DNA of 32,234 nt from CAZHHM01 sp964532225 (GTDB lineage: Bacteria > Margulisbacteria > WOR-1 > JAKLHX01). The stretch spans positions 1 to 32,234 of the forward strand of contig CAZHHM010000021.1 of the NCBI GenBank assembly GCA_964532225.1, in the 5' to 3' direction. The position numbers and the translations under genes were made by a program. Numbering within the stretch: the first letter of the stretch is position 1; each line of letters opens with the position of its first letter. Of this stretch, positions 25,154-30,957 are shown piece by piece. Below the pieces are notes generated by a model. The model did no database searches. It was not told the DNA's origin and was given only the letters and a program-made list of their open reading frames with translations.

Positions 25154-26224
25154 ATGATAAAAATAATATATTATTCCGATGCGCTTGAGACCGGAGGGGC
25201 TGAGCTCTTCATGGCTTCAGTGGCAAAGGGTATCCCCGACGACGAATATAAAAAAATAATGATCTCCCGCGATCCGAACAACATGTCCGGTATGAATATC
25301 CGAGCTATTCATGTCCCGCGAGGGGTGTGGAATCTTCCCTTTCTTGTGGAGATCTTCAGGAAAGAGGCGCCGGATATACTGCATCTTAACTTTCATGTTC
25401 CTTTTTCGAATATTACCGCGCTTGTAGCCGCGAAGATCGCCGGAATTCACAATATTGTTGGGTCGTTCTATTCGGTAAAAACCTTATCATCGAAGACTTT
25501 TATTGTCAGATGGCTGAAATGGCTTGTCTCTGTCTTTATCGTAAGGTCGGTCAAGGTTGCGGTCTGTGACTCAAAATACGGTGCGGAAACGCTAGTCAAG
25601 GACTACCATCTTGATCCCAAAAAAGTGACGGTCGTATATTTTGGTTTCGATATCCCGAATCCAGTGGTCAGGGATATCCATAAAGATCGCCCGGTCGTAA
25701 CGATAATGGCCAGGATCGTGAAGGATAAAGGACATTTGGGTCTTCTTAAAGCTTTTGTCGAGGTCGTTAAGAAGTTCCCTCTTGCTAAACTCGTGGTCAT
25801 CGGAGATGGGCCGTTAAGGTCATCCGTAGAGATCAAAGCATTACAGCTTGGATTGAGCTCTAACATCGAGTTCACAGGTGCTCTCTCGGGTGCTGAAAAA
25901 CATACAAGACTATCTGAGAGCGATGTTTTTGTATTGCCATCTATGCACGAATCTCTACCTCAATCGGTACTTCAGGCAATGTCTTTATCGATCCCTGTGA
26001 TTTCTTCCTCGGTAGGGGATATCCCATTGTTATTAGGTAAAGAAGAATGCGGATCATTGATTGAGCCAGGTGATGTCGACGGACTTGCCAAGGCGATAAT
26101 AAGACTCCTTGATCATCCTGAAGATGCTATTCTGATGGGCATGAGAGGGAAGGAAAAAGCTTCAAACTACACATACCAGAAAATGATAAATGGATATAAA
26201 AAGGTATATGAAACATCGGTTTGA
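25154..26224 (+). CDS. GT4-family glycosyltransferase
   Basis: A 356-residue GT-B enzyme. 'YYSDALETGGAELFMASVAKGI' is the acceptor-domain glycine-rich start. 'TIMARIVKDKGHLGLLKAF' and 'LVVIGDGPLRSSVEIKALQLGL' are the classic inter-domain and donor-site strands. 'DVFVLPSMHESLPQSVLQAMSLSIPVI' is the family-defining segment. In the usual E-x7-E pair the first Glu is present (E266), but the second position is Gln (Q274). This substitution occurs in some active members. It begins nine bases after ugd. It should transfer one sugar with retention of configuration. Confidence 0.94.
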   Translation: MIKIIYYSDALETGGAELFMASVAKGIPDDEYKKIMISRDPNNMSGMNIRAIHVPRGVWNLPFLVEIFRKEAPDILHLNFHVPFSNITALVAAKIAGIHNIVGSFYSVKTLSSKTFIVRWLKWLVSVFIVRSVKVAVCDSKYGAETLVKDYHLDPKKVTVVYFGFDIPNPVVRDIHKDRPVVTIMARIVKDKGHLGLLKAFVEVVKKFPLAKLVVIGDGPLRSSVEIKALQLGLSSNIEFTGALSGAEKHTRLSESDVFVLPSMHESLPQSVLQAMSLSIPVISSSVGDIPLLLGKEECGSLIEPGDVDGLAKAIIRLLDHPEDAILMGMRGKEKASNYTYQKMINGYKKVYETSV

Positions 26225-26256
26225 TAGAGTTTAATGTAAAGGAGTGTTAAGTTAAT

Positions 26257-26943
26257 ATGAATATGTATTCAAATGGTGCTTATCTTAGTAATAACCCATC
26301 CTGGGATATTGAAGATTCTTCATGGAAGGCAAATGAAATAATAAAGCTCTTAAAAAAGAACAATTTGAGCCCAGGATCTATCTGTGAGATTGGTTGCGGT
26401 GCTGGTGAAATATTGAGATGTTTGTTACGAGAATATTCCGATAAATTAACGTATACAGGTTATGAAATATCTGAAGATGCGTTCAAAATAATTAGAACAA
26501 AGGACAATAACGGGATTGAATTCAAATTGGAGGATGCATTCAATGATAACAGAAAATATGATGTTGTTTTGGCAATTGACGTTATTGAACATGTAGAGGA
26601 AGTCTACTCATTTCTAAGAAAAATAAAGCAAAAAGGTGTATATAAGGTATTCCATATACCGTTGGATTTGTCTGCGCTTCAAGTCTTGAGAGGATGGCCG
26701 TTGGAACATGCCAGAAGAACGATAGGGCATTTACATTATTTTACAAAAGGGACCGCATTATTGATGCTTCAGGAATGTGGCCTTGAAATAATCGATCATT
26801 TCTATACGTTCGGTCAATTTAACAGACCTAGATCATTAAAAGCATATCTCTTCGGGTTTATAAGAAAGATATTTTTTAGAAATAATAGTCACCTTGCTGT
26901 AAGAGCGCTTGGAGGAGCAAGTCTGATGGTATTGGCAAAATGA
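26257..26943 (+). CDS. Class I SAM-dependent methyltransferase, AT-rich
   Basis: A 228-residue methyltransferase with motif I 'ICEIGCGAGEILRCL' (from I42), motif II 'YTGYEISEDAF', and 'YDVVLAIDVIEHVEEVYSFL' as the catalytic strand, like the Methyltransf_11/23 groups. Its base composition is unlike its neighbours: two sampled 60-base rows (26281-26340 and 26461-26520) contain only 20 and 18 G+C, against 33 in the row 27001-27060. AAGGAG lies about 13 bases upstream of the ATG. It ends in an ATGA junction with the next gene, so it is fully integrated into the operon. It probably O-methylates a sugar, perhaps the non-reducing end. Recent acquisition is inferred from composition alone. Confidence 0.88.
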   Translation: MNMYSNGAYLSNNPSWDIEDSSWKANEIIKLLKKNNLSPGSICEIGCGAGEILRCLLREYSDKLTYTGYEISEDAFKIIRTKDNNGIEFKLEDAFNDNRKYDVVLAIDVIEHVEEVYSFLRKIKQKGVYKVFHIPLDLSALQVLRGWPLEHARRTIGHLHYFTKGTALLMLQECGLEIIDHFYTFGQFNRPRSLKAYLFGFIRKIFFRNNSHLAVRALGGASLMVLAK

Positions 26944-27806
26944 ACAAAGAGCAGATCTTCGTTACCGGCGCCAACGGAATGGTGGGCTCATACCTCAAAG
27001 AGGTCTTTGATCCTAAGGAACTTACCCTGACCGACCTCCCGGAGATGGACGTTACCGACGCAGCCAGGATCTCGGAGGCGATCGCAAAGGCAAGGCCTGA
27101 AGCGGTCATCCATCTTGCGGCAGCGACAGATGTTGACAGATGCGAAACTGACCATAAATATGCCGAAAGCATAAATGTGGAGGCCACGAAGAATGTTGCC
27201 AGGGCTTGCAAGAAGGTCGGATGTGTGATGATCTATGTGAGCACAGGTTTTGTCTTTAACGGAAAAGGACGTACATTGCACAGTGAATCGGATAAGACCG
27301 ACCCGGTCAATTTCTACGGCAAGACGAAACTTGAAGGAGAATGGATAGTTGCCGATCTCGTGAAAGACCACTATATCGTTAGGGCCGAATGGATGATCGG
27401 CGGCGGTCCCGGCAGGGACAAGAAGTTCGTCGGCAAGATCATCGAGATGATGGGGCAGGGGAAGGATATTAATGCAGTGGATGACATGTATTCGACCCCG
27501 ACCTTCGCAAAGGATTTTGTAAAAGGTCTTAAGGTCATCACCGACAAAAAACTTCCTTTCGGCCTTTATCACATGGCCAACAAAGGTGTTTGCAGCAGAT
27601 ATGAGATGGCCCTTGAGGTGGCTAGATTGATGGGGTCATCGGTAAAAGTCAACCCGGTTCCGGGTTCCAGGTTCCCGTTGCCGGCTCCGCGTGCGCAGTC
27701 AAGCGGCATTGAGAATAAGCGCCTTCTGTCCATGGGGCTTGATATTATGCCGGAGTGGAAGGATTCGTTAAGGCAGTATGTTGGGGAGTGGTTAGATAAG
27801 CAGTAG
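26940..27806 (+). CDS. RmlD-like sugar-nucleotide reductase (extended SDR)
   Basis: A 288-residue protein of the dTDP-4-dehydrorhamnose reductase family. The NAD(P) motif is 'VTGANGMVGSYL', followed by 'LPEMDVTDAARISEAI', the acidic 'D-x-T' element of RmlD proteins. 'VIHLAAATDVDRCETDH', 'VSTGFVFNGKG' and the active-site Y126/K130 in 'FYGKTKLEGE' follow. 'MYSTPTFAKDFVKGL' is the substrate-binding loop. RmlA, RmlB and RmlC are not in the window, so it may reduce a different 4-keto sugar or rely on genes elsewhere. The composition returns to the locus norm here. It is the last gene before the repeat-rich gap. Confidence 0.9.
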   Translation: MNKEQIFVTGANGMVGSYLKEVFDPKELTLTDLPEMDVTDAARISEAIAKARPEAVIHLAAATDVDRCETDHKYAESINVEATKNVARACKKVGCVMIYVSTGFVFNGKGRTLHSESDKTDPVNFYGKTKLEGEWIVADLVKDHYIVRAEWMIGGGPGRDKKFVGKIIEMMGQGKDINAVDDMYSTPTFAKDFVKGLKVITDKKLPFGLYHMANKGVCSRYEMALEVARLMGSSVKVNPVPGSRFPLPAPRAQSSGIENKRLLSMGLDIMPEWKDSLRQYVGEWLDKQ

Positions 27807-28086
27807 GTCTTGTAAAAGCAGTCTGTCACAGATGTCTGTATTAAAAAGTCTGTCTCGGATGTCTGCCTGAAATGTCTGTATCAGATGTCCGCCTCGGATG
27901 TCTGTCTCAAACGTCCTTGGATCAGTCCGGAGACGTTCCCATACAGACATTCCCATGCGGACATTCCCATACAGACATTCCCATACGGACACTCCCCGAC
28001 AGACATTCCCATACGACAATCCCAAACAGACCCCTCCCAATTCTCTTTCTGCCATTCAACGGCGGCAAAATTGCTTGTTTTAAGGC
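27807..28086. other. Non-coding gap with the first repeat element, no supported gene
   Basis: This 280-base stretch is mostly the first copy of the two-armed repeat element (27821-28037), followed by about 50 bases leading to the four-helix-bundle gene. Short open frames on both strands follow the repeat periodicity and have no supporting features. I see no clear terminator with a T-run and no strong promoter for the next gene. Confidence 0.8.
27821..28037. repeat. Two-armed tandem repeat element, copy 1
   Basis: The left arm (27821-27910) consists of mostly 13-base units of consensus RATGTCTGYMTSA, for example at 27858-27870, 27871-27883, 27884-27896 and 27897-27909. The right arm (27936-28032) has seven units, nearly all 14 bases, of consensus TTCCCATACRGACA. 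Read on the opposite strand, this is TGTCYGTATGGGAA, so the right arm is complementary to the left-arm core. Between the arms is an apical hairpin with arms at 27916-27921 and 27926-27932 and loop TCAG. The whole can fold into a long, imperfect hairpin of about 210 nucleotides. The related copy at 28482-28658 lies in the same orientation. Confidence 0.9.
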
Positions 28087-28449
28087 ATGGCTAGGGATTT
28101 CAGAAAATTAATTGTCTGGCAAGCTTCGATCGAATTGGCTGAGATCATTCATAAAATGACTGCCGGGTATCCCAAAGAAGAAACATATGGCATGATCTCG
28201 CAGGTCCGAAGAGCGACCTATTCAATATCCGCAAATATTGCAGAAGGATCGGGTAAGAGTACTAATAAGGACTATTTGAAATATTTACACATTGCTAAAG
28301 GCTCTCTAAATGAAACCGAGAGTTATCTCGAACTATCAAGGAGGCTGAAATATATAGATATCCAGCAATATCTTATGGTTATTGGGAGATGTAAGGCACT
28401 CTCTATTAAGCTGAATAATCTGATGGCCCGCGTTGCAGCAGAAGTGTGA
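28087..28449 (+). CDS. Four-helix-bundle protein (S23/IVP family)
   Basis: A 120-residue protein of the family first found encoded in intervening sequences of 23S rRNA genes and related to the Avd accessory proteins of diversity-generating retroelements. The N-terminal 'FRKLIVWQASIELAEIIHKMT', the central 'MISQVRRATYSISANIAEGSGKSTNKDYLKYLHIAKGSLNETESYL' and four predicted helices fit the family closely. No reverse transcriptase, template/variable repeat or rRNA sequence is visible, so it is neither a retroelement accessory nor inside an rRNA gene here. The gene lies between two direct copies of a repeat element and has a poor ribosome-binding site (AAGG only one base from the ATG). It is unlikely to belong to glycan synthesis. 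Its molecular role is unknown. Confidence 0.88.
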   Translation: MARDFRKLIVWQASIELAEIIHKMTAGYPKEETYGMISQVRRATYSISANIAEGSGKSTNKDYLKYLHIAKGSLNETESYLELSRRLKYIDIQQYLMVIGRCKALSIKLNNLMARVAAEV

Positions 28450-28481
28450 TCGTTCTGAGGAGAAGGGAGGTGTGTTCAAAA

Positions 28482-28658
28482 GTCTGTCACAGATGCCTGT
28501 ATGAAAAGTCTGTCTCGGATGTCTGCCTGAAATGTCTGTATCAGATGTCCGTCTCGGATGTCTGCCTCAAAAGTCTGTCTCAAATGTCCCGGAACTGTCC
28601 GGAGACAATCTCATACAGACATTCCCAAACGGACATTCCCATGCAGACAATCCCTGCC
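28482..28658. repeat. Two-armed tandem repeat element, copy 2
   Basis: The left arm (28482-28588) is nearly identical to copy 1 over about 85 bases, with only a handful of differences, then has one extra 13-base unit (around 28571-28583). The right arm (28608-28658) has three units of TTCCCAWRCRGACA type plus a partial one, against seven in copy 1. The apex is a clear hairpin: CCGGA (28589-28593), loop ACTG, TCCGG (28598-28602), flanked by TGTC and GACA. Orientation is the same as copy 1, so the four-helix-bundle gene is bracketed by direct repeats that differ in unit number. Confidence 0.88.
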
Positions 28659-28668
28659 TCTAGGGCCC

Positions 28669-28695
28669 GGATTGCTTCGCTTCGCTCGCAATGAC
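28669..28695. repeat. Short palindromic interspersed-type repeat
   Basis: A 27-base motif beginning GGATTGC and ending GCAATGAC, with TTCGC repeated between. ATTGC and GCAAT form the outer stem. Its reverse complement (GTCATTGCGAGCGAAGC...) is of a type I recognise as widely dispersed between genes in many bacterial genomes. It directly follows the second two-armed element. Confidence 0.7.
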
Positions 28696-28724
28696 ACTCT
28701 GCTCACTCTCCCTTCTATATAGTA

Positions 28725-28741
28725 TCAATAAGTATTATTGA
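28725..28741. promoter_or_regulatory. Operator-like dyad overlapping the legB -35 box
   Basis: TCAATAAGTATTATTGA is a perfect inverted repeat with 7-base arms and a 3-base centre. Its last four bases overlap the TTGACA box, so a bound protein could block or assist polymerase. It shares TCAAT/ATTGA half-sites with the dyad at 28765-28783; the centres are 41 bases apart, about four helical turns. Confidence 0.55.
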
Positions 28742-28766
28742 CAAACTGCTCTAAAAGTACTAAAAT
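28738..28766 (+). promoter_or_regulatory. Sigma-70-like promoter of the leg genes
   Basis: A perfect -35 box TTGACA (28738-28743) is followed after exactly 17 bases by TAAAAT (28761-28766), matching the -10 consensus at five of six positions. The expected start point is near 28773, giving a leader of about 20 bases to the legB ATG. This is the strongest promoter candidate in the window. Confidence 0.75.
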
Positions 28767-28783
28767 GTTCAATTATTGAACAT
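28765..28783. promoter_or_regulatory. Perfect 19-base operator-like dyad at the leg transcription start
   Basis: ATGTTCAATTATTGAACAT has perfect 9-base arms around one central base. It overlaps the end of the -10 box and covers the predicted transcription start, a classic repressor position. MarR-type and other winged-helix dimers often bind such sites. No regulator gene is present in the window. Confidence 0.65.
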
Positions 28784-28793
28784 AGGGAGCTCT

Positions 28794-29792
28794 ATGGATA
28801 TTTCTGGTAAAAAAGTATTGGTCACGGGCTCGGACGGGTTCATCGGGAGCCATCTTGTTGAGGCACTAATTGACGCCGGAGCAAAGGTGAAAGCCTTCTG
28901 CCTTTATAACTCGTTCAACAGTTACGGCTGGCTTGACACTTTCCCAAAAGACAAACTTTCAAAGATAGAGATATTCATGGGTGATGTCAGGGACCCGAAC
29001 GGCGTCAGGGTGGCGATGAAGGATATGGACGCTGTTTTCCATCTTGCCGCCTTGATCGGTATCCCGTATTCTTATCATTCTCCGGATAACTATGTGGACA
29101 CGAACATAAAGGGGACATTGAACATCCTGCAGGCTGCCAGGGATATGGGAACTGAGAGGATATTCGTCACCAGCACTTCGGAGGTCTACGGGACCGCTTT
29201 GTATGTTCCGATAGACGAGAAGCATCCTTTGCAGCCGCAATCTCCCTACAGTGCCACTAAGATAGGGGCGGATAGTATGGCAGATTCTTTCTTCCGTTCG
29301 TTCGATCTTCCCGTCACCATCGTAAGGCCTTTTAACACATACGGCCCGAGACAATCCGCAAGGGCCGTGATACCTACGATAATCACTCAGGTCCTTGCCG
29401 GGGTAAAAGAAATAAAACTCGGGGACCTTTCGCCCAGAAGGGACTTTAACTTCGTAAAGGACACATGCGCCGGCTTTCTTGCGATAGCCAGGTCGGAAAA
29501 GACCATTGGTAAAACCGTCAACATCGCCAGCATGGACGATATCAGCATCGGCGAGATAGCCGGGAAGATCATCAAGATGATAGGCCCGAAACAGGAGATC
29601 AAGCTTACCGAAGACGCACAAAGGATCAGGCCGGAAAAAAGCGAGGTCAGAAGGCTTCTTGGCAGCAATAAGCTGATACATGAGCTGACCGACTGGAAGC
29701 AGGTATATTCAATGGACAAAGGACTGTCCGAGACCATTGCCTGGTTCAGAGAGAATTCCGGCAGGTATAAACACGGAGAATACAATGTCTAA
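28794..29792 (+). CDS. legB: NAD-dependent nucleotide-GlcNAc 4,6-dehydratase (legionaminic acid pathway)
   Basis: The ATG at 28794 is chosen because AGGGAG lies four bases upstream. An in-frame TTG at 28776 sits inside the operator-like dyad. The 332-residue extended SDR closely follows LegB: 'VLVTGSDGFIGSHLVEALI', 'FCLYNSFNSYGWLDTFP', 'GDVRDPNGVRVAMKDMDAVFHLAALIGIPYSYHSPDNYVDTNIKGTLN', 'STSEVYGT' and Y152/K156 in 'SPYSATKIGAD', then 'RPFNTYGPRQSARAVIPTI'. LegB converts a nucleotide-activated GlcNAc (GDP-linked in Campylobacter) to the 4-keto-6-deoxy sugar, the first step to legionaminic acid. Its overlap with legC supports the call. The nucleotide cannot be read from sequence. Confidence 0.94.
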   Translation: MDISGKKVLVTGSDGFIGSHLVEALIDAGAKVKAFCLYNSFNSYGWLDTFPKDKLSKIEIFMGDVRDPNGVRVAMKDMDAVFHLAALIGIPYSYHSPDNYVDTNIKGTLNILQAARDMGTERIFVTSTSEVYGTALYVPIDEKHPLQPQSPYSATKIGADSMADSFFRSFDLPVTIVRPFNTYGPRQSARAVIPTIITQVLAGVKEIKLGDLSPRRDFNFVKDTCAGFLAIARSEKTIGKTVNIASMDDISIGEIAGKIIKMIGPKQEIKLTEDAQRIRPEKSEVRRLLGSNKLIHELTDWKQVYSMDKGLSETIAWFRENSGRYKHGEYNV

Positions 29793-30957
29793 AGGGTTCA
29801 TCCCTTTATCGGTACCGGATACACGCGGAAATGAACTTAAGTACGTAAAAGAATGTCTGGATACCAGCTGGGTGTCCTCGGCGGGGAAATATGTCGACCT
29901 TTTCGAGGAGAAGTTCAAAAAGACCGTAGGATCAAAGAACGCCGTTGCATGTGTTAACGGTACTTCCGCTCTTCATATATGTCTCCTGCTCTCTGATGTC
30001 CGGCCCGGCGATGAGGTCATAGTCCCCACGGTAACGTTCATAGCGCCGGTCAATGCGGTTAAGTATGCCGGGGCTGAGCCGGTATTCATGGATTGTGACG
30101 ATTTCCTGAACATTGACGTCGAAAAGACGATCGAATTCATAAAGACCAAGTGCACTTTTAAGAACGGTAAGCTTATCAATACATCCTCAAGAAGACAGGT
30201 CAAAGCGATCATACCGGTCCATATCTTCGGGAACCCGGTCGATCTTGAACCATTGCTCCCTGTGGCAAAGAAGTACGGTCTTTCGATAATTGAGGACGCG
30301 ACCGAATCACTTGGTTCTTTTTACACTAAAGGCAAGCTAAAAGGGAAAAAGACCGGTACGGTCGGGGACTTCGGGTGTTTTTCTTTCAACGGCAACAAGA
30401 TCATCACTACCGGGGGCGGCGGGATGATAGTGTCAAGGGACGGGAAGGACGCGGATAAGGCCAAATACCTTACCACTCAGGCAAAGGATGATGAGGTCCT
30501 TTATGTACACAATGAGATAGGTTACAACTACAGACTGACCAATATTGCTTCCGCCATCGGGGTCGCTCAGCTGGAAAAACTATCGAACTATCTAACTATC
30601 AAACTCTCCAACTTTCAAACCTATAAAAAAATATTTGCTTCTACCGAAGGGCTGTCGTTGATCGGTGAACCGACCTACGGCAAAAGCAACTTCTGGTTCT
30701 ACTCGCTCATGGTGGACAAAAAAGTGACCGGTATCGATAACATCACATTGATGAAAGGACTTTCAAGAGAAGGCATCCAGAGCAGACCCCTCTGGAAGCT
30801 TAACCATCAGCAAAAGCCGTACAGGGACTGCCAGTCATACAAGATAGAAAAAGCCCCGTTATATTACGGACGCGTACTTAATATCCCGTGCAGTGTCGGG
30901 CTGAAACAGGAAGACGTTAGAAGGGTCGCAAAGGCGGTGAGGAAATATGCCGGCTAA
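29785..30957 (+). CDS. legC: PLP-dependent 4-keto-sugar aminotransferase (legionaminic acid pathway)
   Basis: The ATG at 29785 has GGAG six bases upstream and overlaps the legB stop by eight bases. The 390-residue DegT-type enzyme begins 'FIPLSVPDTRGNELKYVKECLDTSWVSSAGKYVDLFEEKF' and has 'VACVNGTSALHICLLLSDVRPGDEVIVPTVTFIAPVNAV', both typical of LegC. The Schiff-base lysine is K205 in 'FSFNGNKIITTGGGG'. It aminates C4 of the LegB product. Bases 30578-30617 of the gene form an octanucleotide tandem tract that encodes residues about 265-278 without visibly disturbing the family alignment ('QLEKLSNYLTIKLSNFQ'). Confidence 0.94.
   Translation: MSKGFIPLSVPDTRGNELKYVKECLDTSWVSSAGKYVDLFEEKFKKTVGSKNAVACVNGTSALHICLLLSDVRPGDEVIVPTVTFIAPVNAVKYAGAEPVFMDCDDFLNIDVEKTIEFIKTKCTFKNGKLINTSSRRQVKAIIPVHIFGNPVDLEPLLPVAKKYGLSIIEDATESLGSFYTKGKLKGKKTGTVGDFGCFSFNGNKIITTGGGGMIVSRDGKDADKAKYLTTQAKDDEVLYVHNEIGYNYRLTNIASAIGVAQLEKLSNYLTIKLSNFQTYKKIFASTEGLSLIGEPTYGKSNFWFYSLMVDKKVTGIDNITLMKGLSREGIQSRPLWKLNHQQKPYRDCQSYKIEKAPLYYGRVLNIPCSVGLKQEDVRRVAKAVRKYAG
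30578..30617 (+). repeat. Octanucleotide tandem repeat inside legC
   Basis: Five 8-base units in register: AACTATCG, AACTATCT, AACTATCA, AACTCTCC and AACTTTCA, with a degenerate sixth (AACCTATA) up to 30625. The first three differ only in the last base. Because 8 is not a multiple of 3, gain or loss of one unit would shift the legC frame. Confidence 0.9.

Larger units (their letters stand above)
28450..28793. other. Non-coding gap: second repeat element, GATTGC palindrome and leg promoter
   Basis: This 344-base stretch holds copy 2 of the two-armed element, a separate short palindrome at 28669-28695 and a promoter region with two dyads before legB. The only open frame of note (28446-28694) runs through the repeat and is not a credible gene. 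No T-run terminator is visible. Confidence 0.8.

Noticed and set aside
27821..28037. CRISPR-like array
   Set aside because: The 13-14-base units are directly adjacent with no unique spacers of 25-40 bases, the two arms are inverted relative to each other, and no cas gene is present.
27872..28111. Short open frames through the repeat, on both strands (also 27792-28055 and 28446-28694)
   Set aside because: Their peptides simply translate the repeat periodicity, several frames are open at once, and none has a credible ribosome-binding site or family.
28087..28449. Diversity-generating retroelement accessory (Avd) gene
   Set aside because: The protein fold is related, but there is no reverse transcriptase, template repeat or variable repeat in the window.
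28776..28793. TTG at 28776 as the start of legB
   Set aside because: It lies inside the 19-base dyad at the predicted transcription start, and the ATG at 28794 has a good AGGGAG site upstream.
27807..28793. Insertion sequence carrying the four-helix-bundle gene
   Set aside because: No transposase, no terminal inverted repeats at the outer edges and no obvious target-site duplication; the flanking repeats are direct copies with internal symmetry.
27807..28793. Rho-independent terminator ending the main operon
   Set aside because: Hairpins are present, but none is followed by a run of T residues on the plus strand.
28959..29681. Long minus-strand open frame opposite legB (240 codons), and a similar one at 26988-27572 opposite the RmlD-like gene
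   Set aside because: Both mirror strongly supported plus-strand genes; the translations have no recognisable domain and no promoter or ribosome-binding site was noted.
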